Source: Crassaminicella indica (GTDB taxonomy: Bacteria > Bacillota > Clostridia > Peptostreptococcales > Thermotaleaceae). Taken from it: a DNA stretch of 64,000 nt. The notes under the pieces were generated by a model, which had not been told where the DNA came from, ran no database searches, and saw only the letters and a list, made by a program, of their open reading frames with translations. Made by a program: the position numbers and the translations under genes. Below are positions 27,536 through 37,960 of this stretch, in pieces (position 1 is the stretch's first letter; every line of letters starts with the position of its first letter). The DNA is taken from assembly GCF_019203185.1 (NCBI RefSeq), contig NZ_CP078093.1, forward strand, positions 2,577,058 to 2,641,057. Direction: 5' to 3'.

Positions 27536-28876
27536 CTACCCTAATTGATCTATTGTAGACTCTCCAATAGAAAGTCTAGTATTTACACCTTCATTCACGA
27601 CTATATTTTCATACTCTAATGAATTAACCATATTTTTCGTACTATTTTTCTTCTTAAAGTTCATGAAATTTTGATGCTTTTGAAAATCTGTATCTTGTCC
27701 AACAGATACATTCAATTCTTGAATGCTAAACCCTTTTTCATTGAGTGCATCCCTAAGCGCATTAAAATTTGATTCTAAAACTTCCTTTACTGTTTGATTT
27801 TCTGCAACAATATTAGCTATAACAATACCTCTTTCAACTGCTATTTTCATTGAAAGATTTCCAAGATGCTCTGGTTTAAGCTGCAATGTCATTTCAGAAC
27901 CCTTTTCATCAACTAATACGTGAGCCTTCTCAATCACCTGCTCTAAAATATTTTGAAAATTTGGCTTTTGTATTGCTGTTTCTAATTTTATATGCTCTAT
28001 CTCATTCATATTGTTTTGAATCACAAAAGCTGTAGGAATATCTTCGATGATTTTATCGTTAATGATTACTTTTTGTATCTTATTAGCGAAAAATCCAAAT
28101 TTTCCTTTATTTTTGTCATTCTGAGACATTTGTTTCTCATTTTCTGTATTTTGCTTAGCTTTATTCTCGATATTTGCAAATATATCTTCTTTAGCATCAG
28201 CTGTTTCAGGTCCTGTATCTTCTTTTATATATAAGTCGTCCACATTAGATTTATTTGCAGCTTCACTCGCTGTTATATTGATTGTTTCATTTTTATTAGT
28301 TATTTCTTCAGCTAGTAAATTTTTAAGCTTTTCAAATGCTTTATCAAAATCTTTTATCTCTAGTTTTACTTCGCTCTGATCGAGTAATATTTCTAATTTG
28401 TCTGTTAACTGCTCAAGCCTTTCTTTTGACAGAACATACTCCTTTATGTCATTTCGTTCAATAAAAGATATTATTTCTCCTAGCTGTGATTTTATATCGT
28501 CCAATTTTATTTCTGTGTTTTCACTGTTTTCTCCTGTTTGCAGTGCTTTATCTAATTCCTCTATAAATGCATTTAATACAGCTATTAGCTCTAGCATCTC
28601 CTGTTTTACATTCTCATCTTCATCTTTTTCTATATTTTCAGTAGAGCTTTTGTCTATTGCTTCCTTTACATTACTTTCTTTTTTTTCATCTTTAGCTACT
28701 TTATTTTGAATCGAAGCTTTTTCGTTCTTCCTTCCCTTTTTAGGCTCATTCATTTTTTCATTGAGTACCTTGTCAAAAGAATCCTCTTTGCTCGTTTTTA
28801 TAATGCTTTTTTCTTTATAATCCATTTTTTTGTTATTGCTTACCTTAATATTTATATTCATCATATCTACATTCAT
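27536..28876 (-). CDS. fliK: Flagellar hook-length control protein FliK
   Basis: 446 residues. The N-terminal two thirds are low-complexity Lys/Glu/Asn-rich ruler sequence. The C-terminal domain (about 320-405) has ELTLQLKPEHLGNLSMKI-type sequence (here MTLQLKPEHLGNLSMKI) followed by VENFNALRDAL-like helices, the Flg_hook family. FliK measures the hook and triggers the FlhB switch. Its position between the motE-like gene and flgD is standard. Confidence 0.88.
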   Translation of the reverse strand: MNVDMMNINIKVSNNKKMDYKEKSIIKTSKEDSFDKVLNEKMNEPKKGRKNEKASIQNKVAKDEKKESNVKEAIDKSSTENIEKDEDENVKQEMLELIAVLNAFIEELDKALQTGENSENTEIKLDDIKSQLGEIISFIERNDIKEYVLSKERLEQLTDKLEILLDQSEVKLEIKDFDKAFEKLKNLLAEEITNKNETINITASEAANKSNVDDLYIKEDTGPETADAKEDIFANIENKAKQNTENEKQMSQNDKNKGKFGFFANKIQKVIINDKIIEDIPTAFVIQNNMNEIEHIKLETAIQKPNFQNILEQVIEKAHVLVDEKGSEMTLQLKPEHLGNLSMKIAVERGIVIANIVAENQTVKEVLESNFNALRDALNEKGFSIQELNVSVGQDTDFQKHQNFMNFKKKNSTKNMVNSLEYENIVVNEGVNTRLSIGESTIDQLG

Positions 28877-28906
28877 TTTTTCACCTCCTTTCTATCTTAT
28901 ATACAT

Positions 28907-30166
28907 TTATTTCAGCTGTTTACTTGGTAGCGTTAATTTTTTAGATATATCTGAAGCTAAATCACTATCTAAGGCTTCAAGTACCTGTGCTACCGTTTTT
29001 TCTTTAAGCTTCTCTAAAACACTTATTGCAAGGTCTTGATCTGTTATAGTAATTTGATCTTCATTATTAAAAGTATATTTTTCTGGAGCTTTACGACTTT
29101 TAAATAATTTACTTATCATATCTCCAATCTGTTTAGGTTCCATTTTTGTATATATTTTTACTAATTCATCTACCTTCTGATCATACTCTCTATATATTTT
29201 TATAGCTCTCATTAAATCTTCAGTTAATGTATCATTTCCTTTTATAAGCACTTCATCATTTTTAATCTGTTCTAGCAACTTATAAGTGAAATTTTCGTCT
29301 TGAGTCTTAGCAAGAACTTTTGCTGCTTTTAACATGTTCATATTTCTATATATAGTTGACAATTCGTTGAGCTTATATTTTTGTTCACTTCCAATATCCT
29401 CTAATAGCTTCTCAGCATTTTCAGAATTATAAATATTAGCTATATTCACTAATTCTTTTTCTCTATCATTCATTTTATTTAAAATATCTGTTACTTTTTT
29501 TCTCTTTTCATTTGATTGATAATTAGCCAAAAGCTTGTTTTTTACTTCAGCCTTTAAATATTTTAAAATATCTGCTGCGTTCCCTTCTTTCATTTGCTCT
29601 AGGATCAATCCCATCGTATTATAAGAAACTGTTTCATTCATTAAATTTGTATTAATTTCTTGTACAGCATTCACTAATGACGTATTTTCATAATATTTCG
29701 CCTTTTCCTGTAGTTCTTTTGTTTTTTCGCTTTTAATTTGTTCTATAATAGACGATAAAATATCCTTCTTGATATCGCCCTGTCTTCTATATTCAAGTAT
29801 TTTTTTTGTTTGATTAGAATTTAACTGTGTGCATATTTTAATCAAATCCGAATATAACTTTTCATCTTCATTTTTAATAATGGTCAATTTATCAGAAGCG
29901 CTTTCTGCATCTAAACCTATCAAGTATTTTGCAACGGTTCTTTTTTTACGCTCTTCTTCTTCTTTTGTTGGAAAACTTTCAAAATAATTTCCAATCGGTC
30001 CAGAAACTTTGCTTAAATATTTATTTGCTACAAATTTAAAATTATCATTTGTAACATAAACGATACTCATAATCATAATAGGAATAGTAATAAAAACAGC
30101 TGCAACAATAAGTAAAATTTTTCCTATTCCCATGCTATTTTTTTCTCTTTCCTTAGACTTTGCCAT
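28907..30166 (-). CDS. MotE/YlxF-like membrane protein of the flagellar operon
   Basis: 419 residues. A single N-terminal transmembrane helix (about 14-35) is followed by helical repeats with the MgtE-N/FliG-like pattern (KMEPKQIGDMISKL, VAQVLEALDSDLASDISKKL). In Gram-negatives MotE is a chaperone for MotC, and in Bacillus the ylxF gene occupies this slot after fliJ. This copy is about twice as long as YlxF because of additional helical repeats. Export-apparatus or stator support is inferred. Confidence 0.7.
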   Translation of the reverse strand: MAKSKEREKNSMGIGKILLIVAAVFITIPIMIMSIVYVTNDNFKFVANKYLSKVSGPIGNYFESFPTKEEEERKKRTVAKYLIGLDAESASDKLTIIKNEDEKLYSDLIKICTQLNSNQTKKILEYRRQGDIKKDILSSIIEQIKSEKTKELQEKAKYYENTSLVNAVQEINTNLMNETVSYNTMGLILEQMKEGNAADILKYLKAEVKNKLLANYQSNEKRKKVTDILNKMNDREKELVNIANIYNSENAEKLLEDIGSEQKYKLNELSTIYRNMNMLKAAKVLAKTQDENFTYKLLEQIKNDEVLIKGNDTLTEDLMRAIKIYREYDQKVDELVKIYTKMEPKQIGDMISKLFKSRKAPEKYTFNNEDQITITDQDLAISVLEKLKEKTVAQVLEALDSDLASDISKKLTLPSKQLK

Positions 30167-30175
30167 TATTGCCCC

Positions 30176-30619
30176 CTAATTGCTTTTGAAGTTTTGAAAC
30201 GTTACTAATTGGTCTACAAAATTTTCTTCTTCCTTTTTTTCTATATAACAAAAATTTTCTTTTTCTTTTTCTTTTAATTTCTCAAAGGTTCGCTTCTCCA
30301 TAGAAGCCTTCATCAATTCTTGTCTGCATTTATTTACTTCATTATTACATTGTTCTACAATTTGAATCTGTTCATGGATCTTTCTTTTTAATCCTAATAA
30401 AAATGAATCATAAGTCTTTAAATATCCTACGTTTATTCCACTTTGTACCTTTAAAGCAATATGATTTTTGCAATTATCTTTATATTTTTCCAACTCCCTT
30501 AATTGCTTTTTTTCATTTTGAAGCTTAGACTGTGCCTTATTCAATTTCCCTTTTATTACATCTTCATATTTTTCTTTCACTTCTAATAAATTTTGATATT
30601 TAAAGCGAAACTTTAACAA
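30176..30619 (-). CDS. fliJ: Flagellar export chaperone FliJ
   Basis: 147 residues, almost entirely coiled coil, starting FRFKYQNLLEVKEKYED as expected for the family. FliJ is the central stalk of the FliI hexamer and links it to FlhA. It follows fliI immediately. Confidence 0.92.
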   Translation of the reverse strand: MLKFRFKYQNLLEVKEKYEDVIKGKLNKAQSKLQNEKKQLRELEKYKDNCKNHIALKVQSGINVGYLKTYDSFLLGLKRKIHEQIQIVEQCNNEVNKCRQELMKASMEKRTFEKLKEKEKENFCYIEKKEEENFVDQLVTFQNFKSN

Positions 30620-30630
30620 TCAGAACACCT

Positions 30631-31938
30631 CTATTGTAGAAGATTTTTCATTTGTGATACTGCATCATGATAATTAAACTTATCATGTATTCCTTGTCGT
30701 AAATAATCATTTAATGCATCTATCATCTTTATAGCATAATCTATTTTTGGATTGCTACCACTCACATAAGCACCAATATTAATCAAATCTTCAGCATCTT
30801 TATAAGTAGCTAATATATCTCTGAATTCACCAGAAAATTTTCTATGCTCCTCATCAACAATATTAGGCATTACCCTACTCACACTTGCAAGAATATCAAT
30901 AGCTGGATAATGATTTTTATTCGCAAGCTTTCTAGACAATACAATGTGTCCATCTAATATACCTCTCGCTGTATCCGTTATAGGCTCATTCAAATCATCT
31001 CCATCTACCAACACAGTATATAAAGCCGTTATAGATCCCTTATCAGAATTTCCAGATCTTTCAAGAAGCTTAGGTAGTGCTGCAAAAACAGAAGGCGTAT
31101 ATCCCTTTGTTACAGGGGGTTCTCCCACTGCTAAGCCAACTTCTCTTTGTGCCATTGAAAATCTTGTTAATGAATCCATAAGCAACATAACATTTTTGCC
31201 ACTATCTCTAAAATATTCTGCAATAGAAGTAGCAAGTAAAGCCCCTTTCATTCTTACAAGAGCTGGTTGATCAGAAGTTGCTACAACTAAAACAGATCTT
31301 TTTAATCCTTCTTCCTGCAAATCCTTCTCAATGAATTCTCTAACTTCTCTTCCACGCTCTCCAATCAAAGCGATTACGTTTACATCTGCTTCTGTATTTC
31401 TAGCAATCATACCCATAAGTGTACTTTTTCCAACACCACTTCCAGCAAATATTCCTATTCTTTGTCCCACTCCACAAGTTAATAATCCATCAATAGCTTT
31501 TACTCCAAGAGATAAAACTTCTTCTATTTTTTTTCTTTTCAAAGGATTTGGAGGTTGATTGTTTACAGGGTATTTCTTTGTAGTAGCTAACCGTCCTGTA
31601 TCATCTATAGGATTCCCTAAGCCATCTAATATACGACCTAAAAGTTCTTCTCCAACATTCACAGACAGCATTTCACCTGTAGCTACCACTTTACTCCCTG
31701 GTCCAATTCCATCCATTTCTCCTAAAGGCATTAACAATACCTTCTCATCTCTAAATCCTACTACTTCTGCTTTTATTGGTGTTATACCCTTTAATGGATA
31801 TATATAACATATTTCTCCTAATTTAACAGCAGGGCCTAAGGATTCTATTGTTAATCCTACAACTTGAGAAACCTTGCCACTATATTTAATTAAATTTGCA
31901 TTTTCAAGAGCATATCTATATTTATCTAGATTAAGCAT
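30631..31938 (-). CDS. fliI: Flagellum-specific ATPase FliI
   Basis: 435 residues. The F1-beta-like ATPase has Walker A FAGSGVGKST (about 164-173), GERGREVREFIE, and the Walker B region VMLLMDSLTRFSMAQRE. It energises export and chaperone release. It is placed between fliH and fliJ. Confidence 0.97.
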   Translation of the reverse strand: MLNLDKYRYALENANLIKYSGKVSQVVGLTIESLGPAVKLGEICYIYPLKGITPIKAEVVGFRDEKVLLMPLGEMDGIGPGSKVVATGEMLSVNVGEELLGRILDGLGNPIDDTGRLATTKKYPVNNQPPNPLKRKKIEEVLSLGVKAIDGLLTCGVGQRIGIFAGSGVGKSTLMGMIARNTEADVNVIALIGERGREVREFIEKDLQEEGLKRSVLVVATSDQPALVRMKGALLATSIAEYFRDSGKNVMLLMDSLTRFSMAQREVGLAVGEPPVTKGYTPSVFAALPKLLERSGNSDKGSITALYTVLVDGDDLNEPITDTARGILDGHIVLSRKLANKNHYPAIDILASVSRVMPNIVDEEHRKFSGEFRDILATYKDAEDLINIGAYVSGSNPKIDYAIKMIDALNDYLRQGIHDKFNYHDAVSQMKNLLQ

Positions 31939-31948
31939 TTCTTTTATA

Positions 31949-32719
31949 TCACTCGCTCTCTAATATTTCATGAAATAATGACTTGATCTGATCGAATTGA
32001 GTTTTAATACTTGAGTCAATACTTCCTGAAACTGTATCCAAAATACAACTACCCTTTTTCAGAGAAGGATCTTGTTTTATTTTAATATCATCAATGTTTT
32101 CTGCTAAAACTAATATTTTATCCTTTGCACTAATAGCATAATCATAGTCATCAGGACTTACTCTAAGTACTAATGATTCTGTATAAGCACATTTGCTAAG
32201 TGCTGCTTTTACAAGTCCAATAATCGTTTCATATGAATCTTCTATCTTCATATTCAGTATTTTTTCTACAATATTAATAATAAGTTCTATACTTTCTTTT
32301 TCTAACTGTGAAACTAAACTCTTTTTTGTCATTAGCACTTCATTTTTTATATCAAGGGCTTCTTTAATCAATTTATCTGATTCTGCCTTACCAACTTCAT
32401 AGCCTTCGCATTTCCCAGCTTCAAATCCATCTTTCTTTGCATTTTCATATATTGTTTTTGCATCTTCATAAGCATCACTAATAATCCTTTGTGCTTGATT
32501 TTCTGCTTCTGCTAATTTTTCTTTTACTAAAGCTTCGATTTCCTGCATTTTTTGATTATATATCGCTTCGAAATCAACTTCCTGCACCTTCTCTTCTTCT
32601 ATTTCCTGCTCACAATCCTTTTGTGTATTTATAACTAAATCATCTTTTGAAATATTTTCTATACAGATTTCTTTTATATCTCCAACCTGCACATAAGAAG
32701 ACTTATAAATCCTAGGCAA
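31949..32719 (-). CDS. fliH: Flagellar export regulator FliH
   Basis: About 257 residues. A long helical N-terminal half (LAEAENQAQRIISDAYEDAK) and a V-ATPase-E-like C-terminal domain are visible. FliH holds FliI in check and docks it to the C-ring. The open frame reaches 32791, overlapping fliG by 80 bases. The TTG at 32717-32719 is nine bases after GGAGGGG and overlaps the fliG stop by only eight bases, so it is the likely start. Confidence 0.88.
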   Translation of the reverse strand: MPRIYKSSYVQVGDIKEICIENISKDDLVINTQKDCEQEIEEEKVQEVDFEAIYNQKMQEIEALVKEKLAEAENQAQRIISDAYEDAKTIYENAKKDGFEAGKCEGYEVGKAESDKLIKEALDIKNEVLMTKKSLVSQLEKESIELIINIVEKILNMKIEDSYETIIGLVKAALSKCAYTESLVLRVSPDDYDYAISAKDKILVLAENIDDIKIKQDPSLKKGSCILDTVSGSIDSSIKTQFDQIKSLFHEILESE

Positions 32720-33722
32720 TGATTTCGTCCCCTCCTCCACGAGATATAATAATTTCACCAGCTTCTTCAAGTTTTCTAATGGTATTGACAATTTTTTGCT
32801 GTGCCTCTTCTACATCTCTTAATCTTACTGGTCCCATAAAGTCCATATCTTCTTTGATCATTTCTGCCATACGCTTTGACATATTATTAAATATAATATC
32901 TTGTACTTCTTGCGTAGCACCTTTTAAAGCAATAGCTAACTCATTGTTATCTACATCACGTATAAACCTTTGAATCGATGTACTATCTAATGTAACAATA
33001 TCCTCAAATACAAACATTCTCTTCTTGATCTCTTCTGCCAATTCAACGTCTTCTATTTCAAGAGTTTCCATAATAAACTTCTCTGTACCTCTATCAACAG
33101 AATTTAACAGATCCACAATAGCTTGTATACCTCCAGCTGTTGTGTAATCTTGTGTAACCATAGAAGATAATTTACTCTCAAGAACCGCTTCAACCTCTTT
33201 GATAATTTCAGGTGTTGTTCGATCCATAGTAGCAATACGCTTAGCTACTTCAGCTTGTTTATTCTGTGGCAAAGAAGATAAAATCTGTCCTGCTTGTTGA
33301 GGTCCTAAATACGAAAGTATTAGTGCAATTGTTTGCGGATGTTCATTTTGTATAAAATTCAACAATTGGCTAGCATCTGCTTTTCTTGCAAAATCAAAAG
33401 GACGAACTTGTAAAGAAGCTGTAAGCTTATTTACTATATCATAAGCCTTTTGCGTTCCTAATGCTTTTTCTAAAATTTCTTTTGCATAGTTAATGCCTCC
33501 TTCAGAAATATATTCCTGTGCGAGACATACTTGATAAAATTCTTCCAAAACCTTCTCCTTTTCTTCAGGAGAAATTTTTCTCATGTTTGCAATTTCTAAT
33601 GTTAATTCTTCAATTTCTTCTTCTTGAAGATGTTTAAATATCTTTGCTGATTTATCTGGCCCTAAAGAGATCAGCAGCACAGCTGCCTTCTCTTTGCCAG
33701 TTAATCCTGTTTTTCTAGGCAT
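32712..33722 (-). CDS. fliG: Flagellar motor switch protein FliG
   Basis: 336 residues with the three FliG domains: N-terminal (KAAVLLISLGPDKSAKIFKH), middle with EHPQTIALILSYL, and the C-terminal torque domain with the charged helix RAVEEAQ-type segment (here VRLRDVEEAQQKIV). FliG couples the stator to the rotor and binds FliF and FliM. Its stop overlaps the fliH start. Confidence 0.97.
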   Translation of the reverse strand: MPRKTGLTGKEKAAVLLISLGPDKSAKIFKHLQEEEIEELTLEIANMRKISPEEKEKVLEEFYQVCLAQEYISEGGINYAKEILEKALGTQKAYDIVNKLTASLQVRPFDFARKADASQLLNFIQNEHPQTIALILSYLGPQQAGQILSSLPQNKQAEVAKRIATMDRTTPEIIKEVEAVLESKLSSMVTQDYTTAGGIQAIVDLLNSVDRGTEKFIMETLEIEDVELAEEIKKRMFVFEDIVTLDSTSIQRFIRDVDNNELAIALKGATQEVQDIIFNNMSKRMAEMIKEDMDFMGPVRLRDVEEAQQKIVNTIRKLEEAGEIIISRGGGDEIIA

Positions 33723-33733
33723 ATTCTACACTC

Positions 33734-35279
33734 CTAATCTTCGTTTAACCATGTCTTTAGCAGTTGTGCAACTGCTTCAGGATTCTTATCTACAAATTTA
33801 TCGATTTGTTTTTTATAGCTTGATTTTTCATTTGCTTCAAGTTCTATCTCTTCAAGTTCATCTTCTATAGTTGGAACAGTATCTTCTAGCACCGTATCCA
33901 TTTCATCTTTTCTTTTTCTAAGCCTGTAGACTGTATATACAGCACCACCAATAAGCAATGCTCCTAATATGCCTATAGCCCATAGTGGAATATTGCCAAA
34001 AGCTCCTGATTGGCTGTTTTCTTCCATACTTGCAAATTGATCCGCTAAAGTTGTATCAAAATCTTTCGCCATCACTTCAACAACTTTTGTATCTAATCCT
34101 GCTGAAGCCGAAACAATACTTTTTATTTGCTTTTCTTCTTCTTCTGTAAGCTCTCCATTTGGTAACACCTTCTTGTTTATTAAAACAGCAACAGTTATAT
34201 CCTTTATTTGTCCTTGTGCTTTTACAATCTTTTTATTTATTTCATTTAGCTCATAATTAATAGTTTTATTTATTTTATCATATTTAGACTCATTTCCATT
34301 TTCTTCTACATATTGAGTAATATCTTCTGAATTAGAGTCTGTTCCCGGAACTCCACCATTGCTTCCATTTGTTAAATGTTCATTTTGCTCATTCATACTT
34401 CGAATAAGTCCATTTGTCTCATCTTTTATCGGTGGTGAGAATTCTTTTACATTTGTTACTTCACTATCAAAGTCTAGTTTTACATTTACCATCACTGCAA
34501 CATTTCCTGATCCATATGAAGTAGATAAAAATTCTTTTATACTTTCCTGCATTTGATTTTGTACTTGCTTTTGTAGCCCTAATTGGGTAGAAGCATCAAA
34601 ATTATCTTTATCCTTTTGATTGTTTAATACTTTTCCTTTATTGTCAACTATAGATATATTTTCAGGGTCTAAATCTTTTACAGCATTTGCCACAAGCATT
34701 ACAATACCATTTACTTGTTCCTTTGAAAGCTCTTTTCCTTTTTCTAATTCAACAAACACAGACGCTTTTGATTTTTGCTTATCAATCAAAAAATTTGTAT
34801 CATCTGCTACACTCAAATTAACCATTGCATTTTTTATCCCATCAATTTCTTCAATCGTTGCAGCTAATGCATTCATTTGCGCAATAATATATCTTTTTTT
34901 TCTTTCTTCATTTGTCATTGTAAGACTATTGCTATCTATCATAGTTTCATAAGAAAATCCTTCTTTAGGTAATCCTGCCACAGCAAGCTTTGCCTGTGCT
35001 TTATTCTTATATTCCTTCGGCACTAATATAGTACCTAATTCATCATCTTTCCACGGTATAGACATTTCATCAAGCTTTGCAGTAATTTCTCCAACATCCT
35101 TTGGTGTTAAATCATTAAATAGTGTTACATATTCTGGTTGTGAAGTAAAATAAAATAATAATGTCATACTAATGATCACCAATAATCCGCTGACGCCAAT
35201 TTTAATTTTTTTGCTTCTTATCTAATTTCTTATAAAATTCATTTAATTGCTCTTTTATTTGTTCTAGCCCATTGCCCAT
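33734..35279 (-). pseudogene. fliF: Flagellar MS-ring protein FliF, frameshifted near the N-terminus
   Basis: The main frame (33734-35182) encodes most of FliF: the first membrane helix (LLVIISMTLLFYF), the ring-building domains with LFNDLTPKDVG, and the C-terminal membrane helix and FliG-binding tail. The true start is the ATG at 35277-35279 after GAGGTGG, giving MGNGLEQIKEQLNEFYKKL in another frame that stops just after a run of seven A (35206-35212). Removing one A joins both frames into about 514 residues with the sequence KKQKIKIGVSGLL. FliF is essential for flagella. The shift is either a phase-variation type mutation, transcriptional slippage or a sequencing error. Confidence 0.85.
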
Positions 35280-35313
35280 TTAGCCACCTCATTCCCTTAT
35301 ACGACTATATGCA

Positions 35314-35598
35314 TTATACTTGCAATCTCATTATCTCTTTATAGGCATCTAGAACTTTATTTTTAACCTCAACAGTAAATTGCAGTGCAATTTTAGATTT
35401 TTCAGCGGCGATCATAACTTCATGTATATTATCAATTTCTCCCATCGCTGCAAGCGTATTTATCCTCTGAGATTCTAACTCATAATCATTTACCTTTTTC
35501 AATGAATCCTTCAAAAATGCAGAAAAATCCTTATGATCTTTCTTTTGTGTAATATTCAATGCATTTATTGATGGATTGGTAATATTATTTATCTTCAT
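35314..35598 (-). CDS. fliE: Flagellar hook-basal body complex protein FliE
   Basis: 94 residues, with FSAFLKDSLKKVNDYE and MIAAEKSKIALQFTVEVKNK, typical of FliE. It joins the MS ring to the rod. It follows flgC. Confidence 0.95.
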   Translation of the reverse strand: MKINNITNPSINALNITQKKDHKDFSAFLKDSLKKVNDYELESQRINTLAAMGEIDNIHEVMIAAEKSKIALQFTVEVKNKVLDAYKEIMRLQV

Positions 35599-35623
35599 CT
35601 ATAACTCCTCCACCATTTATTAT

Positions 35624-36061
35624 CTATTTTCCTATTTCAAGTGCTTTCATCGCCATGCTTTTCGCAGCATTCATGGCTGTTACATTGGCTTCATATGCTC
35701 TAGTAGATGAAATCATATTAATCATTTCTGTTACAATATCTACATTTGGCATCTTTACATACCCATCCTTATCTGCATCAGGATGTCCTGGATCATACAC
35801 TTTTTTAAACGGAGTTTTATCTTCCTTAATTGCAACAACCTCAACACCATTTCCTATTTGTTGTCCATTTTTAGCATTTTCTAACGTCTGTGCAAAGTTG
35901 GGGCTACTCTGTTTAAAAACTGGAACTTGACGTCTGTAAGGAGTACCACTACTAGTCCTAGTCGTATTGGCATTAGCAATATTTTTTGATATTATATCCA
36001 TCCTCAACCGTTCTGCTGTTAATCCAGTAGCACTAACATTAATTGAATGAAACAAACTCAT
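35624..36061 (-). CDS. flgC: Flagellar basal-body rod protein FlgC
   Basis: 145 residues. The N-terminal rod motif (FHSINVSATGLTAERLRMD, then NIANANTTRT) and the C-terminal MINMISSTRAYEANVTAM are diagnostic. A proximal rod component, second gene of the operon. Confidence 0.96.
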   Translation of the reverse strand: MSLFHSINVSATGLTAERLRMDIISKNIANANTTRTSSGTPYRRQVPVFKQSSPNFAQTLENAKNGQQIGNGVEVVAIKEDKTPFKKVYDPGHPDADKDGYVKMPNVDIVTEMINMISSTRAYEANVTAMNAAKSMAMKALEIGK

Positions 36062-36066
36062 TTTAG

Positions 36067-36480
36067 CTACCTCCCATCCTTAATAACAATTCTAAGTTTC
36101 TGAAAATCTGATGTAATCGATTCTTTTAACATATAATACCTTATCGTATTCTTTGACAGATTTGCCATTTCCACATCTATATTTACGTTATTCCCGTCTT
36201 TTCTATACTGATTTGTATAATCCTTTGTAACTATTGGCTTTACTTTGTCTATAGAAACATTTCCTACTGGCAAGTGATTTTCATTTGTCAATTTACCTTC
36301 TATAGATCTCTCTGATAAATTTTGTGCCAAAATCGATTCAAATTTAACTATATTTCTTTTATATTTAGGTGTATTTACATTTGCTATATTGTTAGATATC
36401 GCTTCATTTCTAAGCCAACAAGCATCCATACCCATTTTTAAAATATTTATATTGCTAAAGGACTTATTTAAAATACTCAT
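36067..36480 (-). CDS. flgB: Flagellar basal-body rod protein FlgB
   Basis: 137 residues. It has NNIANVNTPKYKR and the C-terminal rod pattern. It is the first gene of the motility superoperon. The ATG at 36478-36480 (MSILNKSFSN) sits five bases after GGAGG, better than the upstream ATG at 36495. The promoter must lie in the 36481-36907 spacer. Confidence 0.95.
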   Translation of the reverse strand: MSILNKSFSNINILKMGMDACWLRNEAISNNIANVNTPKYKRNIVKFESILAQNLSERSIEGKLTNENHLPVGNVSIDKVKPIVTKDYTNQYRKDGNNVNIDVEMANLSKNTIRYYMLKESITSDFQKLRIVIKDGR

Positions 36481-36907
36481 ATTTTCCTCCCACATTCATT
36501 CTACATAAATATTTTCAACATTATCTTTTCTCTTTTATGAATATTCGACATAAAATTTGCTTTCCCTTCTTTTTCTGCACATTTGGTTTCATCTCGTACC
36601 AGTCTATTTCATTTTTTTTCCATATTTCTCGTTATTATTATAATATATATTCTTTGAATATGCGACATTTTTTTCATAAATAGTAAATTGGAACTATTTG
36701 CTTTAAAATTTACATAACATTCTTACTGTCACTAATTCTAGTATATTTTATTTTACCTTTAGACCCAACAGGAAATATTTTCACATAAAATTATATATCA
36801 AAATATAACCTCATATTAATCTCAGATAAATAATTTTAATCTTTATTTCAAATATATTTATACCTTATTTTAGCAGACCTGTCATTAATTTTGAAATTTT
36901 ATGCCTT
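36481..36907. other. AT-rich spacer between flgB and codY
   Basis: About 430 bases with no convincing gene. It should hold the promoter of the fla/che operon. A TATAAT on the minus strand at 36642-36637 is a possible -10 box, but no good -35 is at the right distance. No clear c-di-GMP riboswitch motif was seen. Confidence 0.4.
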
Positions 36908-36939
36908 AAAAAAAAGCAACCTTATAGATTGCTTTTTTT
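36908..36939 (-). terminator. Intrinsic terminator after codY
   Basis: Stem AAAAAAAGCAA/TTGCTTTTTTT around a 9-base loop, with A and T tracts on both sides. It lies seven bases past the codY stop and separates codY from the fla/che operon. It could work in both directions. Confidence 0.85.
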
Positions 36940-36945
36940 AACATC

Positions 36946-37725
36946 TTATCTCTTTAATTTTTCCAACTCATCAATAAGCTTATCATTAAGTATTTTAATA
37001 TGTGTACCTTTCATTCCTAAAGATCTTGATTCTATTACTCCAGCACTTTCAAACTTTCTCAAAGCATTGACAATAACAGATCTTGTTATTCCTACTCTAT
37101 CCGCTATCTTACTAGCTACCAGCAAACCTTCTGTTCCTTCAAGCTCTTCAAATATATGTTCTACGGCTTCTAATTCAGAGTAAGAAAGTGTTCCTATTGC
37201 CATTTGTACGACAGCTTTCTTTCTTGCTTCTTCCTCGATTTCTTCACTTTTAGCTCTAAGTATTTCCATTCCTACAATAGTAGCACTATATTCAGCTAGT
37301 ATTAAATCTTCATCAGTAAATTCTTTATCATGTCTTGATAAAATAAGCGTACCCAGTCTCTGCCCACTTCCATTAATAGGTACAATGGTTGCTAATTTTT
37401 TTGCACTTTCAACATCGTATCTGAAAATTTCAAGTAGTGCATCTCCTGTTACATTATATTTTGTATCAACGATTTTTAACAATTGTTCATTGTACTCTTC
37501 TGGGAATTTTTGTCTTCCTGTAACAGAGTCAACAATAATAGGACTTTCTGATTCATCTATTAAATAAATCCCTAAAACTTTACCTCTTTTATTTGCAACA
37601 TACACATTAGCATCCAATACATCACTCAAAGTTCTACATAACTCTGCAAATGAAACAGGCACATTGCCTGACTGCTGCAATATCTTGTTCAGCTTTCTTG
37701 TTTTTTCCAATAACGTAGTACTCAT
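36946..37725 (-). CDS. codY: GTP- and branched-chain-amino-acid-sensing repressor CodY
   Basis: 259 residues. The N-terminal GAF domain binds Ile/Leu/Val and the C-terminal winged helix ([19 protein letters not shown], then [17 protein letters not shown]) binds DNA. CodY controls adaptation to nutrient limitation in Firmicutes, including motility genes in several species. An AGGAGG precedes the ATG. Placement directly upstream of flgB parallels the codY-flgB order of B. subtilis. Confidence 0.97.
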   Translation of the reverse strand: MSTTLLEKTRKLNKILQQSGNVPVSFAELCRTLSDVLDANVYVANKRGKVLGIYLIDESESPIIVDSVTGRQKFPEEYNEQLLKIVDTKYNVTGDALLEIFRYDVESAKKLATIVPINGSGQRLGTLILSRHDKEFTDEDLILAEYSATIVGMEILRAKSEEIEEEARKKAVVQMAIGTLSYSELEAVEHIFEELEGTEGLLVASKIADRVGITRSVIVNALRKFESAGVIESRSLGMKGTHIKILNDKLIDELEKLKR

Positions 37726-37960
37726 TTGTAATCCTCCTCGTAAACTTTTTCTTATAGAATAAATTTATTTATATTTTCTTTTGATATTTTACATATTGGT
37801 TATTTTATTTATAGCTTCTTCTATAAAAGAAGCTTTTATTCCTTCTGTTTCCAAATCATAATCGATATCAAAATTTTTATTTTAGCAAACCATTTGCAAT
37901 GGTATCATATTTTATCAATTTGTTCAATAACAAATTGTAAAATTATAAAATAAATTTTGA

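Noticed and set aside
36774-36795. CodY-box-like sequence ATTTTCACATAAAAT upstream of flgB
   Set aside because: It differs from the AATTTTCWGAAAATT consensus in spacing and several bases, so it was not called.
37813-37840. AGCTTCTT hairpin between codY and topA as topA terminator
   Set aside because: No U tract follows in the direction of topA transcription, so it was not listed as a terminator.
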